Origin: UBA2561 sp964577275
GTDB taxonomy: Bacteria; Bacteroidota; Bacteroidia; Cytophagales; Thermoflexibacteraceae
Assembly (NCBI GenBank): GCA_964577275.1
Contig: CAZNYR010000004.1
Span: forward strand, 1 to 64,000
Reading direction: 5' to 3'
Length of the DNA: 64,000 nucleotides
In this document: piece after piece, positions 7,605 through 17,646 of the stretch
How the letters are laid out: each line of letters begins with the position of its first letter
Numbering within the stretch: the first letter of the stretch is position 1
Made by a program: the position numbers and the translations under genes
The notes under the pieces: generated by a model
What the model was told of the DNA's origin: nothing
Seen by the model: the letters and a program-made list of their open reading frames with translations, nothing else
Database searches by the model: none

Positions 7605-8030
7605 TTATTTTTGCTCGCTTGCCAATAAATTAAGATGCGCTTGGAGTTCTAACACTCTATTTTTGACCAAGTTGCCTTTTGCCGATGCAATCACAGGCAT
7701 CCAGATACTTCCTCGACTGCCATAAAACTTTTCATTCATCTTAAATTGCAAATCGCGGTATCTAACCCAAGCCACCTGCTGCTCGATAAGCATTTGCCGT
7801 TCTTGGTCGGTTACTTGGCTCATCAATTCGTCATACACACGGTCAAGCTCATCATTCCACTTTCGGTAACGTTCCAATTCACACTCAATGACACCAAAAG
7901 AGGAGGTATTTAATTCCAAACATTTATGCAACGCCGAATCAATCGGATGCAATGCCTGCGCCTCGGATTGTGCCGATAAATTAATCGAAAATCCTATCAA
8001 AGCAAAGGCTAAAAAAAGTATTTTTTTCAT
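7605..8030 (-). CDS. secreted LprI-like (DUF1311) protein
   Basis: 141 residues with a signal peptide (MKKILFLAFALIGFSINLSA, cleavage before Gln-Ser). The remaining domain has the DUF1311/LprI arrangement: two cysteines about 13 apart (HKCLEL and VIECELERY), then WNDELDRVYDELM and a WVRYRD motif. Some family members inhibit lysozyme in the periplasm; that activity is not shown by sequence alone. Confidence 0.8.
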   Translation of the reverse strand: MKKILFLAFALIGFSINLSAQSEAQALHPIDSALHKCLELNTSSFGVIECELERYRKWNDELDRVYDELMSQVTDQERQMLIEQQVAWVRYRDLQFKMNEKFYGSRGSIWMPVIASAKGNLVKNRVLELQAHLNLLASEQK

Positions 8031-8105
8031 ATTTTCAGGGATTTAAAAAGCCTAAAGATAGTATTTGTGCCTCTGAAATCATAATTTTGCCTCAAAACAA
8101 AAAGG

Positions 8106-8546
8106 ATGCGTCCACTAAACTTGCCTCATATTTCGCCCAAACTTCGCCGACAAGATGCCAAACTATACATCTTTGATATCATCCGCAAAAAATTTGTCCG
8201 ACTTACGCCCGAAGAGTGGGTGCGCCAACATTTTATACATTATCTCATTGATAATCAATATCCTAAAAGTTTATTTGCCATCGAAAAGGGCATCAAATAC
8301 AATCAACGCCAAAAGCGCACGGACATTTTGGTTTTGGGACGAGATGGAAAACCTTTTTTGTTGGTCGAATGCAAAGCCCCCACAGCACCCATTAATCAAC
8401 ATACATGGCATCAGATGAGTATATATCATTACAATATAAAGTCAGAAAATATTGCGCTAACCAATGGAATGACCACCATTTATGCCCAGATTACGCATGG
8501 AAAAATTAGTTTCTTGAACAAACTTCCTGTGTTTCCGCTTGGATAA
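8106..8546 (+). CDS. stand-alone HsdR-N-like PD-(D/E)XK nuclease-fold protein
   Basis: A 146-residue protein matching only the N-terminal nuclease domain of type I restriction subunits (HSDR_N_2). The PD-(D/E)XK signature is visible as Glu60 (AIEKGIKY), Asp73 (RTDILVL) and Glu88-Cys-Lys90 (LLVECKAP), with a QMSIYHYNI helix after it. There is no helicase domain, hsdM or hsdS nearby. Such short genes are widespread in Bacteroidota and sit in core regions, so this is more likely a housekeeping gene of unknown role than a defence gene. Confidence 0.8.
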   Translation: MRPLNLPHISPKLRRQDAKLYIFDIIRKKFVRLTPEEWVRQHFIHYLIDNQYPKSLFAIEKGIKYNQRQKRTDILVLGRDGKPFLLVECKAPTAPINQHTWHQMSIYHYNIKSENIALTNGMTTIYAQITHGKISFLNKLPVFPLG

Positions 8547-8594
8547 CACATCATTCATAATGATACGTAAATCAAGATAAAAACTCATTTTGAA

Positions 8595-9266
8595 TCACAA
8601 TTTATGCTGTAATACAGATAATAAAACATACAATAGGATAATCAACGGAATTGCCGAAAACTGAAGAAAAATTAGTAATAGGATAGAAATGCCTATCAAT
8701 AGAAAACGATATTCGTTGTTTTTCCATCGAAATGCCTTGAATTTGAGGGCAATCAGCGGTAATTCTGCCACCAATAAAGCCGACATCACGACCGCAATTC
8801 CGACCAATACGGGCAACTGACGCAACCACGCCGTTACTTGCGGATGTTGCTCAAAAATAAAAGGCAATGCCCCAATAAACAAGGCATTCGCCGGAGTAGG
8901 AAGTCCAATAAAACTATCGGTTTGGCGAGTATCAATATTGAATTTGGCAAGGCGTAATCCCGAAAAAATGGCGACCAACAAAGCGGCATAACTCCACTGA
9001 TTATCAAGGGGTTGAATCAGTTGAAATAAAATAAAACTGGGCAATACGCCAAAGCTCACCATATCCGCCAGCGAGTCGAGTTCTTTGCCCATATCGCCTG
9101 ATACTTTGAAGGCTCTTGCCGCAAAACCATCAAAAAAATCAAACATCGCCCCGGCTGCCATCCAATAAACTGCCTGCTGTAAATTGCCCTCGAAACATTG
9201 AATAATTCCCAGACAACCACATAAAATATTACCGCTCGTGAGCGCATTCGGAATGTATTTTTTCAT
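8595..9266 (-). CDS. pssA: CDP-diacylglycerol-serine O-phosphatidyltransferase
   Basis: A 223-residue integral membrane enzyme that makes phosphatidylserine from CDP-diacylglycerol and serine. The CDP-alcohol phosphotransferase signature D-G-x2-A-R-x8-G-x3-D-x3-D is read as DGFAARAFKVSGDMGKELD followed by SLAD. There are several hydrophobic segments. The frame is open to an ATG at 9344, but the start MKKYIPNALT at 9266 gives the usual family N-terminus. Its partner psd lies at 51713-52402. Confidence 0.9.
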   Translation of the reverse strand: MKKYIPNALTSGNILCGCLGIIQCFEGNLQQAVYWMAAGAMFDFFDGFAARAFKVSGDMGKELDSLADMVSFGVLPSFILFQLIQPLDNQWSYAALLVAIFSGLRLAKFNIDTRQTDSFIGLPTPANALFIGALPFIFEQHPQVTAWLRQLPVLVGIAVVMSALLVAELPLIALKFKAFRWKNNEYRFLLIGISILLLIFLQFSAIPLIILLYVLLSVLQHKL

Positions 9267-9509
9267 GTTTGAATTCTTGATTTGAAAATTCGTGCAGTCA
9301 AGATATGGATTTTTCACAAAAAATATGGGCTTTGCTCTAAGCATGATTTAGGTCATTTTTTCCCTATCCTGTTTGATTCAATTTTGTGGTATCATGAGCA
9401 TTGTACGCCATAATTTTGAAAGACAATTCCAAGTCAAGCGGGGCTATTTGGACTAATTCTAAATTATAACAAAGTACCCTTTAAACTTCAAATAAACATC
9501 ACCGAACGT

Positions 9510-9517
9510 TAAATTTG
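9510..9517 (+). promoter_or_regulatory. possible -7 box of the hemA promoter
   Basis: TAAATTTG fits the Bacteroidota -7 form TAnnTTTG and lies 13 bases before the hemA ATG, implying a very short leader. No convincing TTTG at the right distance upstream was found. Confidence 0.35.
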
Positions 9518-9530
9518 CACAAAAAATCCA

Positions 9531-10799
9531 ATGAACTTGAAGGCACTCGGCATATCGTATAAGAACGCCCCGGTCGAAATTCGGGAACTGACAGCACTGG
9601 ACGAGGCTACGGCTCGCCGATTGATGGTCAATCTAAAAAATGTACTGGGAATCAATGAGTTATTGATTGTTTCGACCTGCAATCGTACCGAAATTTATTA
9701 TCAACACCCTGACGATAAATTTGCCGAAATCATTTCGATGTTGGCTATCGAAAAGGGAATTTTGGATAAAATTGACCTCCTCAAAACCTACTTCAAGTCC
9801 TACGACCAAGCGGAGAGCATCCGACATTTGTTTCGGGTTTCGATGGGACTGGAATCGCAAGTCGTGGGCGATTTGCAAATCAGCAATCAAGTCAAACGTG
9901 CCTATCAATGGGCGGCGGACGAAGGATTGGCAGGTGCGTTTTTGCATCGTTTGATGCACACGATTTTTTTTACGAACAAAAAAGTCGTGCAACAAACCGC
10001 ATTCCGAGATGGTGCGGCTTCGGTTTCGTATGCGGCGGTCGAAATGTTACAAGAATTTGCCCAGACGATTATTGAGCCACGCATTTTGATTGTGGGTGTG
10101 GGCGAAATTGGGCGAGATGTCGTCAAAAATTTGTCCGAAACGGAACTCAAAAACATCACGATAATCAATCGAACGCAAGCCAAAGCTGAACAATTAGCCC
10201 AAAATTATGGCTATCAAGTACGCCCTTTTGAGGAACTCTGGAAAGCCATTGCGGAGGCTGATGTGGTCGTCAGTTCGGTGGCAAGCCCTGAACCGCTCTT
10301 GACAAAAACGAAATTATCTTCCCTTAAAGACCTGAATTTCAAGTATTTATTTGACCTTTCGATACCTCGAAGCATCGAACCCGAAATCGAAGAGATTGCG
10401 GGCGTTTTGTTGTATAACGTGGACACAATTAATAATCAAGCCAATGAAGTATTAGAAAGACGCAAACAAGCCGTTCCTCAAGTTGAAGCCCTCATCGAAG
10501 AAGCAATTTATGAGTTTAATGATTGGAGCAAAGAAATGTTAGTTTCGCCTGTGATTCATAAATTCAAAAATGCCTTAGAAAATATCCGTCAAGAAGAAGT
10601 TGCTCGCTACACCAAAAGCCTGAATACCAAAGAGTTAGAGAATATAGAAAAAATCACTAAAAATATCATTCAGAAAATTGTAAAATTGCCCGTTCTGGAA
10701 TTAAAATCAGCCTGCAAACGAGGCGAAGCCGATACGTTGGTCGGTGTGCTGAACGAATTATTTAATCTCGAAAGTCAGGCAGAAATCATCAAGCGATGA
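9531..10799 (+). CDS. hemA: glutamyl-tRNA reductase
   Basis: 422 residues, the usual length. It reduces glutamyl-tRNA to glutamate-1-semialdehyde, the first step of the C5 tetrapyrrole pathway. The catalytic Cys50 is in VSTCNRTEIY. A specificity helix follows (LFRVSMGLESQVVGDLQI), then the NADPH site ILIVGVGEIG (near residue 185) and a C-terminal dimerisation helix region. The gene stands alone here; no hemB or hemL is adjacent. Confidence 0.97.
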   Translation: MNLKALGISYKNAPVEIRELTALDEATARRLMVNLKNVLGINELLIVSTCNRTEIYYQHPDDKFAEIISMLAIEKGILDKIDLLKTYFKSYDQAESIRHLFRVSMGLESQVVGDLQISNQVKRAYQWAADEGLAGAFLHRLMHTIFFTNKKVVQQTAFRDGAASVSYAAVEMLQEFAQTIIEPRILIVGVGEIGRDVVKNLSETELKNITIINRTQAKAEQLAQNYGYQVRPFEELWKAIAEADVVVSSVASPEPLLTKTKLSSLKDLNFKYLFDLSIPRSIEPEIEEIAGVLLYNVDTINNQANEVLERRKQAVPQVEALIEEAIYEFNDWSKEMLVSPVIHKFKNALENIRQEEVARYTKSLNTKELENIEKITKNIIQKIVKLPVLELKSACKRGEADTLVGVLNELFNLESQAEIIKR

Positions 10800-11010
10800 A
10801 ATTTATCCTCTATCAAATATTCTATTTTATTGATTATCAGAAAGATATGACCAAATCAAACGATTAATTTGACAAATTAGATTTGATAAAATGAGGCAAA
10901 AATCGCCTTAGATTTCCTGAAACAATGTCCGTGCTTCGCTTGTTTTTGTGGTAATAATTTTGTAATATTAACATCCGAATCTAAGTCATTTTTACGGACA
11001 AAAACACAAA

Positions 11011-14000
11011 ATGAAAGATAAAAACACCTTCAGGAACTTACGATATTTGATTGGACTTTTATTTTTTTTATTGCTTGATTATCAGGAAGTTAAGGCGCAA
11101 TTTATTCAAAATAAATATGGGAAAAATCGTGTCCAATACAAGCAATTTGATTGGAAATATATTTCCTCACGCAATTTTGATATTTATTTTTATGACGGAG
11201 GCTATCAGACCGCCCAACTGACGGCAGAATATGCGGAGGCAGATTTTCCGAAAGTCATTGATTTGGTCGGATTTTCGCCGTATTCCAAGATTCAAATTTT
11301 TGTATATAATTCGATTACTGACCTTCAACAAAGTAATATTGGCGTTAATGACCAAGATTTTGCGATTGGCGGACAAACCGAATTCATCAAATCTGAAATT
11401 GAGGTGGCATTTTCGGGCATCAAAAATCATTATCGCCAAGAACTCAAACGCGAAATCGCCGAGATTTTGATTTCGGAAATGATGTACGGTGGCAACTGGC
11501 GGGATGTTTTGCAAAATTCCTATCTGCTCAATTTGCCTGAATGGTTTATGGCGGGCGCAGCAGAATACGCCTCCAAAGGCTGGGATGAGCAAATGGATGA
11601 TTTTATGCGGGATATATTTTTGCATCGAAAAGTCAAAAAATTAGATGCGCTCAAAGGCAATGATGCGGTTTATATTGGGCAGTCGATTTGGAATTTTATT
11701 GCCAAAGAATACGGCACGGCAAATATTGCGGGCATCCTGAACCTAACTCGGATTGTTAAAAATGAAGAAAGTGGCATCCAAAATACGCTGGGACTATCTT
11801 ACGGGCGTTTTATGCGAAATTGGGCGGAGTTTTATCGCAAACAATACGAACAAGACCTGGATAAATATTCCGAAATTCAAGACCAAAATCGCATCCAAAA
11901 AAACGATAAAGACTATATTTATCATTCGGTAAAACTAAGTCCAGACGGAAACTATTTGGCATATTCCGAAAATTTTAAAGGTAGTTATACCCTGAAAATC
12001 AAGAACTTAAAAAATGGAAAAACCCGAAAAATTCTCAAAGGAGGGTATAAAATCATTAACCAAGATATTGATTATCGGATTCCTATTTTTGAGTGGAAAA
12101 ATGCCAAAGAACTGCTCGTGATTCATGCCATAAATGGCAAACATTTTTTGAGAACGTATCATCTCGAAACCAAGGAAAAAAGTCGCACGCCCATCGGAAA
12201 TTTTGCCCATATTTTGAGTTTTGATGTATCAGAAAATGGCGAAAAATTGGTGCTAAGTGCCGAGAAAAATGGGCAATGCGATTTGTATTTTTATCACCTC
12301 AACACGAACCGATTAGAAGCCATCACCGATGATATTTATGATGAAATTACGCCCGCTTTTATGAAGGGTTCGAGCCAAATTGTGTACAGCTCCAATCGGC
12401 TGGATGAAAATGATAATTTGCATATTCCCGAACGATTTAATTTGTTTATTTATGATACAGAAAGCACTGAAGTTGAGCGCATTACGAATACACTTTCGCA
12501 TGATTCCGAGCCTGTTTCGGTATCAGAAAAAAGCATCATTTTCAAGAGTAATATTCGGGGCATCACGCACCTTTATCACTATAATCAAGAGAAAAAAACG
12601 ACCGTACAGATTTCGGCATATTTACAAAATATCAAGACTTTTGATTGGGTCAAAAACCGACCTGCGTATGTACTATTTTATCGGGGCAAAGAACATATTT
12701 TTTATGACCCAGCCTATGACATTACGCAGACCAAATTTACGCCACAAACCATCCAGAAGATTTTGGCAGACCGATATTTGATAGCTCAAAGCAAACGCAT
12801 TACTCCAGATGGAAACGACCCAAAAAGTCAGAAAAACACCGAAAAACCCCATCGCAAGGGTTCAAAAAATGGCTATGAATTTGAAATTATTGAAAATATC
12901 CTCAATCAGGATAAAAAAACAGGGCAGGCTTCAGATACACCCCTACCTTACCAAAGTCGGTTTGGCATTGATAATGTGATTTGGTCATTGACCATCGACC
13001 CGCTCCGTAATTTGGGATTGGTTTTAGAAACCAGCATGACCGATGTCCTTGAAAATCACAAACTTAACATCGGGGCATTTAATCTGATGAATTTTCAGAA
13101 TTTTACCTATTTCATTGAATATGAATACCTTAAAAATCGTCTGGATTATCGAATTCGGATGGATAGGATTACGCTGATGCAAGGCAATTCGCCTAATTTT
13201 TATTTTACGCACAATTACGCCCTGAACAAATTGCAGGGAGCGGTTTCGATTCCGTTGAATATTACCACCCGATTTACGGCATCGCCTTTCTTGGCTTCGA
13301 CCACATTTAATCCCAGCAGCAATATCGACCCACAGGTGCAAAGTATTCCTTCGGCGAATATTTATTACATGGGGTTTAACCTCAAATTTGTGTATGATAA
13401 TAGTTTAGTTACTGGAATTAATATGTCGGATGGCTTCAAAATTCGGGTCAATTATGAGAACTATGTCGGACTCAATAATCGGAGCAAAAGTTTTGGGAAT
13501 ATTAATATTGACGCACGTTATTACAAAAAATTAGGAAAAGCCATAACGTTCGCAAGCCGAATGGCTTACGGACGATTTTTGGGACGTGCAAAGAAAAATT
13601 TTAGGCTGGGCGGCGTAAATAATTGGGCATTTTATCAGACCGATGCGCCAAAAGGCGACCCCTATCAAATCGACCCCGATGCCCCCGAACAGGATTATTC
13701 TGATTTACTATTTGTGCAGTATGTTACCAACTTGAGAGGCTTCAATTATAACAAATTATTCGGAAATAATTACATCTTATGGAATGCGGAGTTTCGGATA
13801 CCATTATTAAAATATTTCTATAAAAGCTCCATAACATCCAATTTTTTCCGCAACCTTCAGTTAGTGGCTTTTGCGGATGCTGGAGCGGCTTGGACAGGAC
13901 TAAGTCCATTCAAACGAGAAAATGCGCTCAATACTTTTGAGGGCAGCGAGGGTCCATTTTCGTATCGGGTAGCCACCTTCAAAAACCCATTCTTGGCAGG

Positions 14001-14130
14001 TACAGGATTTGGCGCACGCACCATTGTTTTGGGATATTATGTCAAACTGGATGTGGCGTGGAGCATCGAAGATAAAACCATTCCCGTCAATGGACCTCGA
14101 TATTATTTATCTTTGGGGTATGATTTTTAG
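11011..14130 (+). CDS. large outer-membrane protein: MA-peptidase-like, TolB-like propeller and barrel
   Basis: 1039 residues, secreted (signal peptide ending near EVKAQ). Three parts can be seen. Residues ~45-270 resemble the gluzincin 'peptidase MA' fold (LPEWFMAGAAEYAS), but the HExxH position reads REIAEILISEMM, so it is probably inactive. Residues ~290-560 contain PD40/TolB-like propeller repeats (KLSPDGNYLAYSENF and others). After a linker with Ser/Lys-rich charged sequence, residues ~640-1039 look like a surface-antigen beta-barrel ending in YYLSLGYDF with terminal Phe. The function is unknown; envelope assembly or substrate binding is a guess. Confidence 0.7.
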   Translation: MKDKNTFRNLRYLIGLLFFLLLDYQEVKAQFIQNKYGKNRVQYKQFDWKYISSRNFDIYFYDGGYQTAQLTAEYAEADFPKVIDLVGFSPYSKIQIFVYNSITDLQQSNIGVNDQDFAIGGQTEFIKSEIEVAFSGIKNHYRQELKREIAEILISEMMYGGNWRDVLQNSYLLNLPEWFMAGAAEYASKGWDEQMDDFMRDIFLHRKVKKLDALKGNDAVYIGQSIWNFIAKEYGTANIAGILNLTRIVKNEESGIQNTLGLSYGRFMRNWAEFYRKQYEQDLDKYSEIQDQNRIQKNDKDYIYHSVKLSPDGNYLAYSENFKGSYTLKIKNLKNGKTRKILKGGYKIINQDIDYRIPIFEWKNAKELLVIHAINGKHFLRTYHLETKEKSRTPIGNFAHILSFDVSENGEKLVLSAEKNGQCDLYFYHLNTNRLEAITDDIYDEITPAFMKGSSQIVYSSNRLDENDNLHIPERFNLFIYDTESTEVERITNTLSHDSEPVSVSEKSIIFKSNIRGITHLYHYNQEKKTTVQISAYLQNIKTFDWVKNRPAYVLFYRGKEHIFYDPAYDITQTKFTPQTIQKILADRYLIAQSKRITPDGNDPKSQKNTEKPHRKGSKNGYEFEIIENILNQDKKTGQASDTPLPYQSRFGIDNVIWSLTIDPLRNLGLVLETSMTDVLENHKLNIGAFNLMNFQNFTYFIEYEYLKNRLDYRIRMDRITLMQGNSPNFYFTHNYALNKLQGAVSIPLNITTRFTASPFLASTTFNPSSNIDPQVQSIPSANIYYMGFNLKFVYDNSLVTGINMSDGFKIRVNYENYVGLNNRSKSFGNINIDARYYKKLGKAITFASRMAYGRFLGRAKKNFRLGGVNNWAFYQTDAPKGDPYQIDPDAPEQDYSDLLFVQYVTNLRGFNYNKLFGNNYILWNAEFRIPLLKYFYKSSITSNFFRNLQLVAFADAGAAWTGLSPFKRENALNTFEGSEGPFSYRVATFKNPFLAGTGFGARTIVLGYYVKLDVAWSIEDKTIPVNGPRYYLSLGYDF

Positions 14131-14158
14131 GGTAAATTCACAAAATTTTCGTAAAAAA

Positions 14159-14192
14159 ATGCCCGTGGCATTTCAAAAATACCACGAGCATT
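14159..14192. terminator. bidirectional terminator between convergent genes
   Basis: AATGC-CCGTGG pairs with CCACG-AGCATT across a 13-base A-rich loop. It is flanked by A7 on the left and TATAATTTT on the right, and lies between the barrel gene and the POT transporter. Confidence 0.65.
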
Positions 14193-14210
14193 ATAATTTT
14201 GTGTGAATCT

Positions 14211-15848
14211 TTATTTTTCTTCGTCTTCGATGCCGTGTGTCAGTTTTTTAAGTTTTTTGAAAAATACCAACAACAATATGCCAAAACCCACCGCAAAAAC
14301 GGCAATCATCGTAAACGTTTTAAGTTCCATTTTGGACTGCATTTCTTCGACAATCAAAACGCCTTTATATTCTTGAGTATCAATATTTTGCGTAAAATTA
14401 ATGGTTACGTGAAGTGGCGTTTCTGAAATGTCTTTGATGGTTTCTTGTAATAACGTATGGTTATTGATTTGCAACCAAGCAGTAATCTCTTTTTGCGAAG
14501 CTAACTCCTTGAATATCAATGTTTCTCCTTCAATTATTAGATTTGTTCTGAAGGTCATATCTTTACCTTCTTCGTAGGCAGTTGCCAAATCGGTAAACGA
14601 CTGTAAATCAGTTTTTTGAGCGATTAAATTGACTTCAATCGGTTCTGTTCGTGAAGATTCTCCGATGAACCCTGCTAACTTATTTCCGAATCCTGTGGCA
14701 GCAAAATACAAGCCCATCATTAATGAGGCATACTTGACGGGAGCTAATTTGGTAATAAAAGAAAGTGCCACAGGCGAGGCGCATAATTCGCCGATAGTAT
14801 GTAAGAAATATGCCAAAATAAGCCAAAATAAACTTGCTTTGGTGTAAGGTTCGCCCGCCTGAACCGAAGCGGCGGTCATCGCCAAAAAACCGAATCCCAT
14901 AATAATCGTGCCAATAGCCATTTTGAGCAATGAAGAGGTTTCGTTGCCCATTTTTTTACGATTTGCCCAAAAAGCGGCAACTACGCCCCCAAAAAGCATG
15001 ATAAACAAAGCATTTACCGACTGAAACACGCTGGCGGGAATCTCAAATCCCCCGACCACACGATTAATTTTATCTTTGGTATAAATATTCATCAGACCGC
15101 CTGCCTGCTCAAAACATCCCCAAAACACAATAATAATTAGAAATGAAATTAACAAAACGACCACGCGGTCTTTTTCTTGAGGAGTCAGCGACTTGCTTTT
15201 GTTCGAGCCTTCACCTGTTTCCTTGAGGACTAAGTCGCCTACGCCTTTGAGGTATTTTTGTCCATAAACGAAAATAATTTGCCCCAAAATCATCCCGATT
15301 CCTGCCAATCCGAAACCATAATGCCAGCCGATTTTTTCGCCTACATAGCCCACAATCAGTGCCGAAATAAACGCCCCAACGTTGATGCCGATATAAAAAA
15401 TAGTAAAGCCTTGGTCGCGCCTGACATCGCCCTGTTTATACAATCCGCCGACCATCGTAGAAATATTCGGTTTGAGTCCGCCAACACCTAACACAATGAG
15501 AATCAGTCCAGTATAAAAAGACCAACTATTTTCAATCGCTAAAATACCATGCCCCAAACAAAGCAAAAGTCCGCCCAACATGACGGTTTTTTTCTGCCCC
15601 AACAGATTATCAGCAATCCATCCTCCGGGAATGCCCATGACATAAACCATCATGGTATAAGTTCCGTAAAGTGCCAATGCCTCCGCCTGCGCCCAGCCTA
15701 AGCCACCCTCATCGACCGAAGAAACGATATAAAGTACCAAAATCGCACGCATTCCATAATAACTGAAACGCTCCCACATTTCGGTAAAAAATAAAATCGC
15801 CAAGCCAGTCGGATGCCCAAAAAAAGAAGTGTTTTGTTCTGAAGTCAT
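14211..15848 (-). CDS. proton-dependent oligopeptide transporter (POT/PTR family)
   Basis: A 545-residue MFS protein that imports di- and tripeptides with protons. The N-terminus EMWERFSYYGMRAIL and the motif FTIFYIGINVGAFIS are POT signatures. About 12-14 membrane segments are visible. A ~100-residue polar insertion lies after TM10-11 (from SSRTEPIEV to EMQSKMELK), before the last helix (TMIAVFAVGFGILLLVFF). Inserted periplasmic domains of this kind are known in Bacteroidota POT proteins. Confidence 0.93.
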   Translation of the reverse strand: MTSEQNTSFFGHPTGLAILFFTEMWERFSYYGMRAILVLYIVSSVDEGGLGWAQAEALALYGTYTMMVYVMGIPGGWIADNLLGQKKTVMLGGLLLCLGHGILAIENSWSFYTGLILIVLGVGGLKPNISTMVGGLYKQGDVRRDQGFTIFYIGINVGAFISALIVGYVGEKIGWHYGFGLAGIGMILGQIIFVYGQKYLKGVGDLVLKETGEGSNKSKSLTPQEKDRVVVLLISFLIIIVFWGCFEQAGGLMNIYTKDKINRVVGGFEIPASVFQSVNALFIMLFGGVVAAFWANRKKMGNETSSLLKMAIGTIIMGFGFLAMTAASVQAGEPYTKASLFWLILAYFLHTIGELCASPVALSFITKLAPVKYASLMMGLYFAATGFGNKLAGFIGESSRTEPIEVNLIAQKTDLQSFTDLATAYEEGKDMTFRTNLIIEGETLIFKELASQKEITAWLQINNHTLLQETIKDISETPLHVTINFTQNIDTQEYKGVLIVEEMQSKMELKTFTMIAVFAVGFGILLLVFFKKLKKLTHGIEDEEK

Positions 15849-15972
15849 GTGTTGTTTAAATTGGTTAGGTAAAAAAATACGTTAGTTCTTGAAATGATAA
15901 AAAAATTGCTTGACAAACTTATAAAAAAGTTCGTGAAAATGTAAGTTTTTGGATAAAATGTCATTAAATCAG

Positions 15973-15994
15973 TACGATATTTTTATCAAAAATC
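15973..15994 (+). repeat. 22-bp intergenic element, copy 1
   Basis: This stretch is identical at 21 of 22 positions to 41573-41594. Both lie in the leader of a plus-strand gene. The core GATA-TTTT-TATC is an inverted repeat. The rest of 15849-16074 holds only the promoter below. Confidence 0.5.
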
Positions 15995-16007
15995 GCACGC
16001 ATCTAAG

Positions 16008-16038
16008 TTTGTGAAGAAAACACAAACCACTAACTTTG
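16008..16038 (+). promoter_or_regulatory. Bacteroidota-type promoter of the propeller-OmpA gene
   Basis: TTTG (16008-16011), then 19 bases, then TAACTTTG (16031-16038) match the phylum consensus TTTG-N19-21-TAnnTTTG exactly. The implied start near 16045 gives a leader of about 30 bases before the ATG at 16075. Confidence 0.75.
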
Positions 16039-16074
16039 CGAATTGCGGTCATTATCATCTAAACCATCAAGACC

Positions 16075-17433
16075 ATGAACCATCAAATAAAAATTGTACT
16101 TTTCGGATATTTACTTTTTGGATTTTCGTACTCGATTTGGGCGCAGGACATCCCACTGGAGCAATATTCCAGCCTCCGAAAACAAGCCATCAATGACATT
16201 GCTATCGACTCCCAAAATCAGATATGGATTGCGACAGCCAACGGCTTGCTCAAACTCGAAAAAGATAGCTTCCAACGCTTCGACCCCGCCAGTCAATCCG
16301 ATACATATACCCAGCGCAATGTCAGTTGTATTCGGTTCGCTCGGAACAAAACAATTTGGCTCGGAACATACCAAAGTGTTATCCTAAAAATAGATTCGAC
16401 AGGAAAGTTTAACTATTTCGATTTCAGCAATTTAGGTACTACTTTAATCACCAGTATTACCGAAGATACGGACGGAAAAATATGGGCTGGCACTTCGGGG
16501 AAAGGGGTTTTTACGGTCGATTTATTAAACGGAAAAAGTCATTATTCGACCGAAAATTCTAAGATTGCCAGCAATCGAATTTTTGCCATTCATGCCGATA
16601 AATTTGGCAATAAATGGGTCGGCACTTCACATGGATTATGCCGAATTCAGAATAATGAAAAATGGGAAACTTACAAAATTGATGGGCAAATTACGGCAAT
16701 TAAAGAGTTCCAAAATTCGCTCTGGGTCATTGCCGTAAATGACGAAGGTTCGGAGCTTTGGAAATATGAAAATTTTGAGAAATGGACTAAATTAGATGTT
16801 CCCGCCACTATCCGAAAAACCCGAATCATGGATTTTGATGCCGATAGCTATGGCAAAATGGCATTCGTTTCGGACAAGGTCGTAATTTCGGATAATGGAC
16901 AAGTCAAAACTTATGCCTCAAACAATGGATTTATGAGCGAATCAGGATTATGTATTGCGATTGATTATCAGGGAGTTATATGGATTGGTACGGAAGGAAA
17001 AGGACTTTTTCATACGTCCAAAAATAGTCTTAGGGTGTTGCCCAAGGAACTCGATGATGTCTTTACTACCGATTCGATTGAGAAATTTATCGAAATGCCC
17101 GTGCGTTTACCGATTGAATTTAATCAAGGAAGTGCCGAACTTCTGATTACGTCCGAACCTGAATTGGAGCGCGTGGCGCAACTTTTACGGAAATTTCCAG
17201 ATTTAAAATTGCGTTTGGCAGGACACACCGACAATATCGGAAACCCTCAAAAAAATCTGCAACTCTCTGAACGGCGGGCAGTGGCAATCAAAGGATATTT
17301 GGTACAACAAAAGGATATTTCCGCCGAACGCATCTCCTGCGTGGGGTATGGCGGGCAACGACCTATCGCCGATAATGCACAGGAAATCACGCGCCAAAAA
17401 AATCGGCGAGTAGAAATGATTTTGTTTAAATAA
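16075..17433 (+). CDS. two-component-type propeller protein with C-terminal OmpA domain
   Basis: 452 residues, secreted (signal peptide ending near SIWAQ). Residues ~28-330 are YWTD-like propeller repeats of the kind found in hybrid two-component sensors (IAIDSQNQIWIATANGLLK, ITEDTDGKIWAGTSGKGVF, and GVIWIGTEGKGLF near the end). Residues ~350-452 form an OmpA-like peptidoglycan-binding domain (LAGHTDNIG, LSERRAVAIKGYL, RRVEMILF). The combination anchors a sensor-like propeller to the cell wall rather than to a kinase. No kinase domain is present. Confidence 0.85.
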   Translation: MNHQIKIVLFGYLLFGFSYSIWAQDIPLEQYSSLRKQAINDIAIDSQNQIWIATANGLLKLEKDSFQRFDPASQSDTYTQRNVSCIRFARNKTIWLGTYQSVILKIDSTGKFNYFDFSNLGTTLITSITEDTDGKIWAGTSGKGVFTVDLLNGKSHYSTENSKIASNRIFAIHADKFGNKWVGTSHGLCRIQNNEKWETYKIDGQITAIKEFQNSLWVIAVNDEGSELWKYENFEKWTKLDVPATIRKTRIMDFDADSYGKMAFVSDKVVISDNGQVKTYASNNGFMSESGLCIAIDYQGVIWIGTEGKGLFHTSKNSLRVLPKELDDVFTTDSIEKFIEMPVRLPIEFNQGSAELLITSEPELERVAQLLRKFPDLKLRLAGHTDNIGNPQKNLQLSERRAVAIKGYLVQQKDISAERISCVGYGGQRPIADNAQEITRQKNRRVEMILFK

Positions 17434-17646
17434 ATTTATATCTTATTGATTATCAAATTGTTAGTAAAATATTTGAGAAACTGATATTTTCGCCGTATCT
17501 TTAAAAGTGAAATCGAATTTGATGTTTTTTTGTCGCTGGGCAAGTTTCATATTTTAAACTAAAAATCGCTTTAACTTTATGATTATCAAATAGTTCTATT
17601 ATTTCAATACGATTTACTTATTTCATCTTTTAAACATAAAATACAA

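Noticed and set aside
8106..8546. Part of a type I restriction system
   Set aside because: No hsdM, hsdS or helicase is nearby, and the gene is complete in itself.
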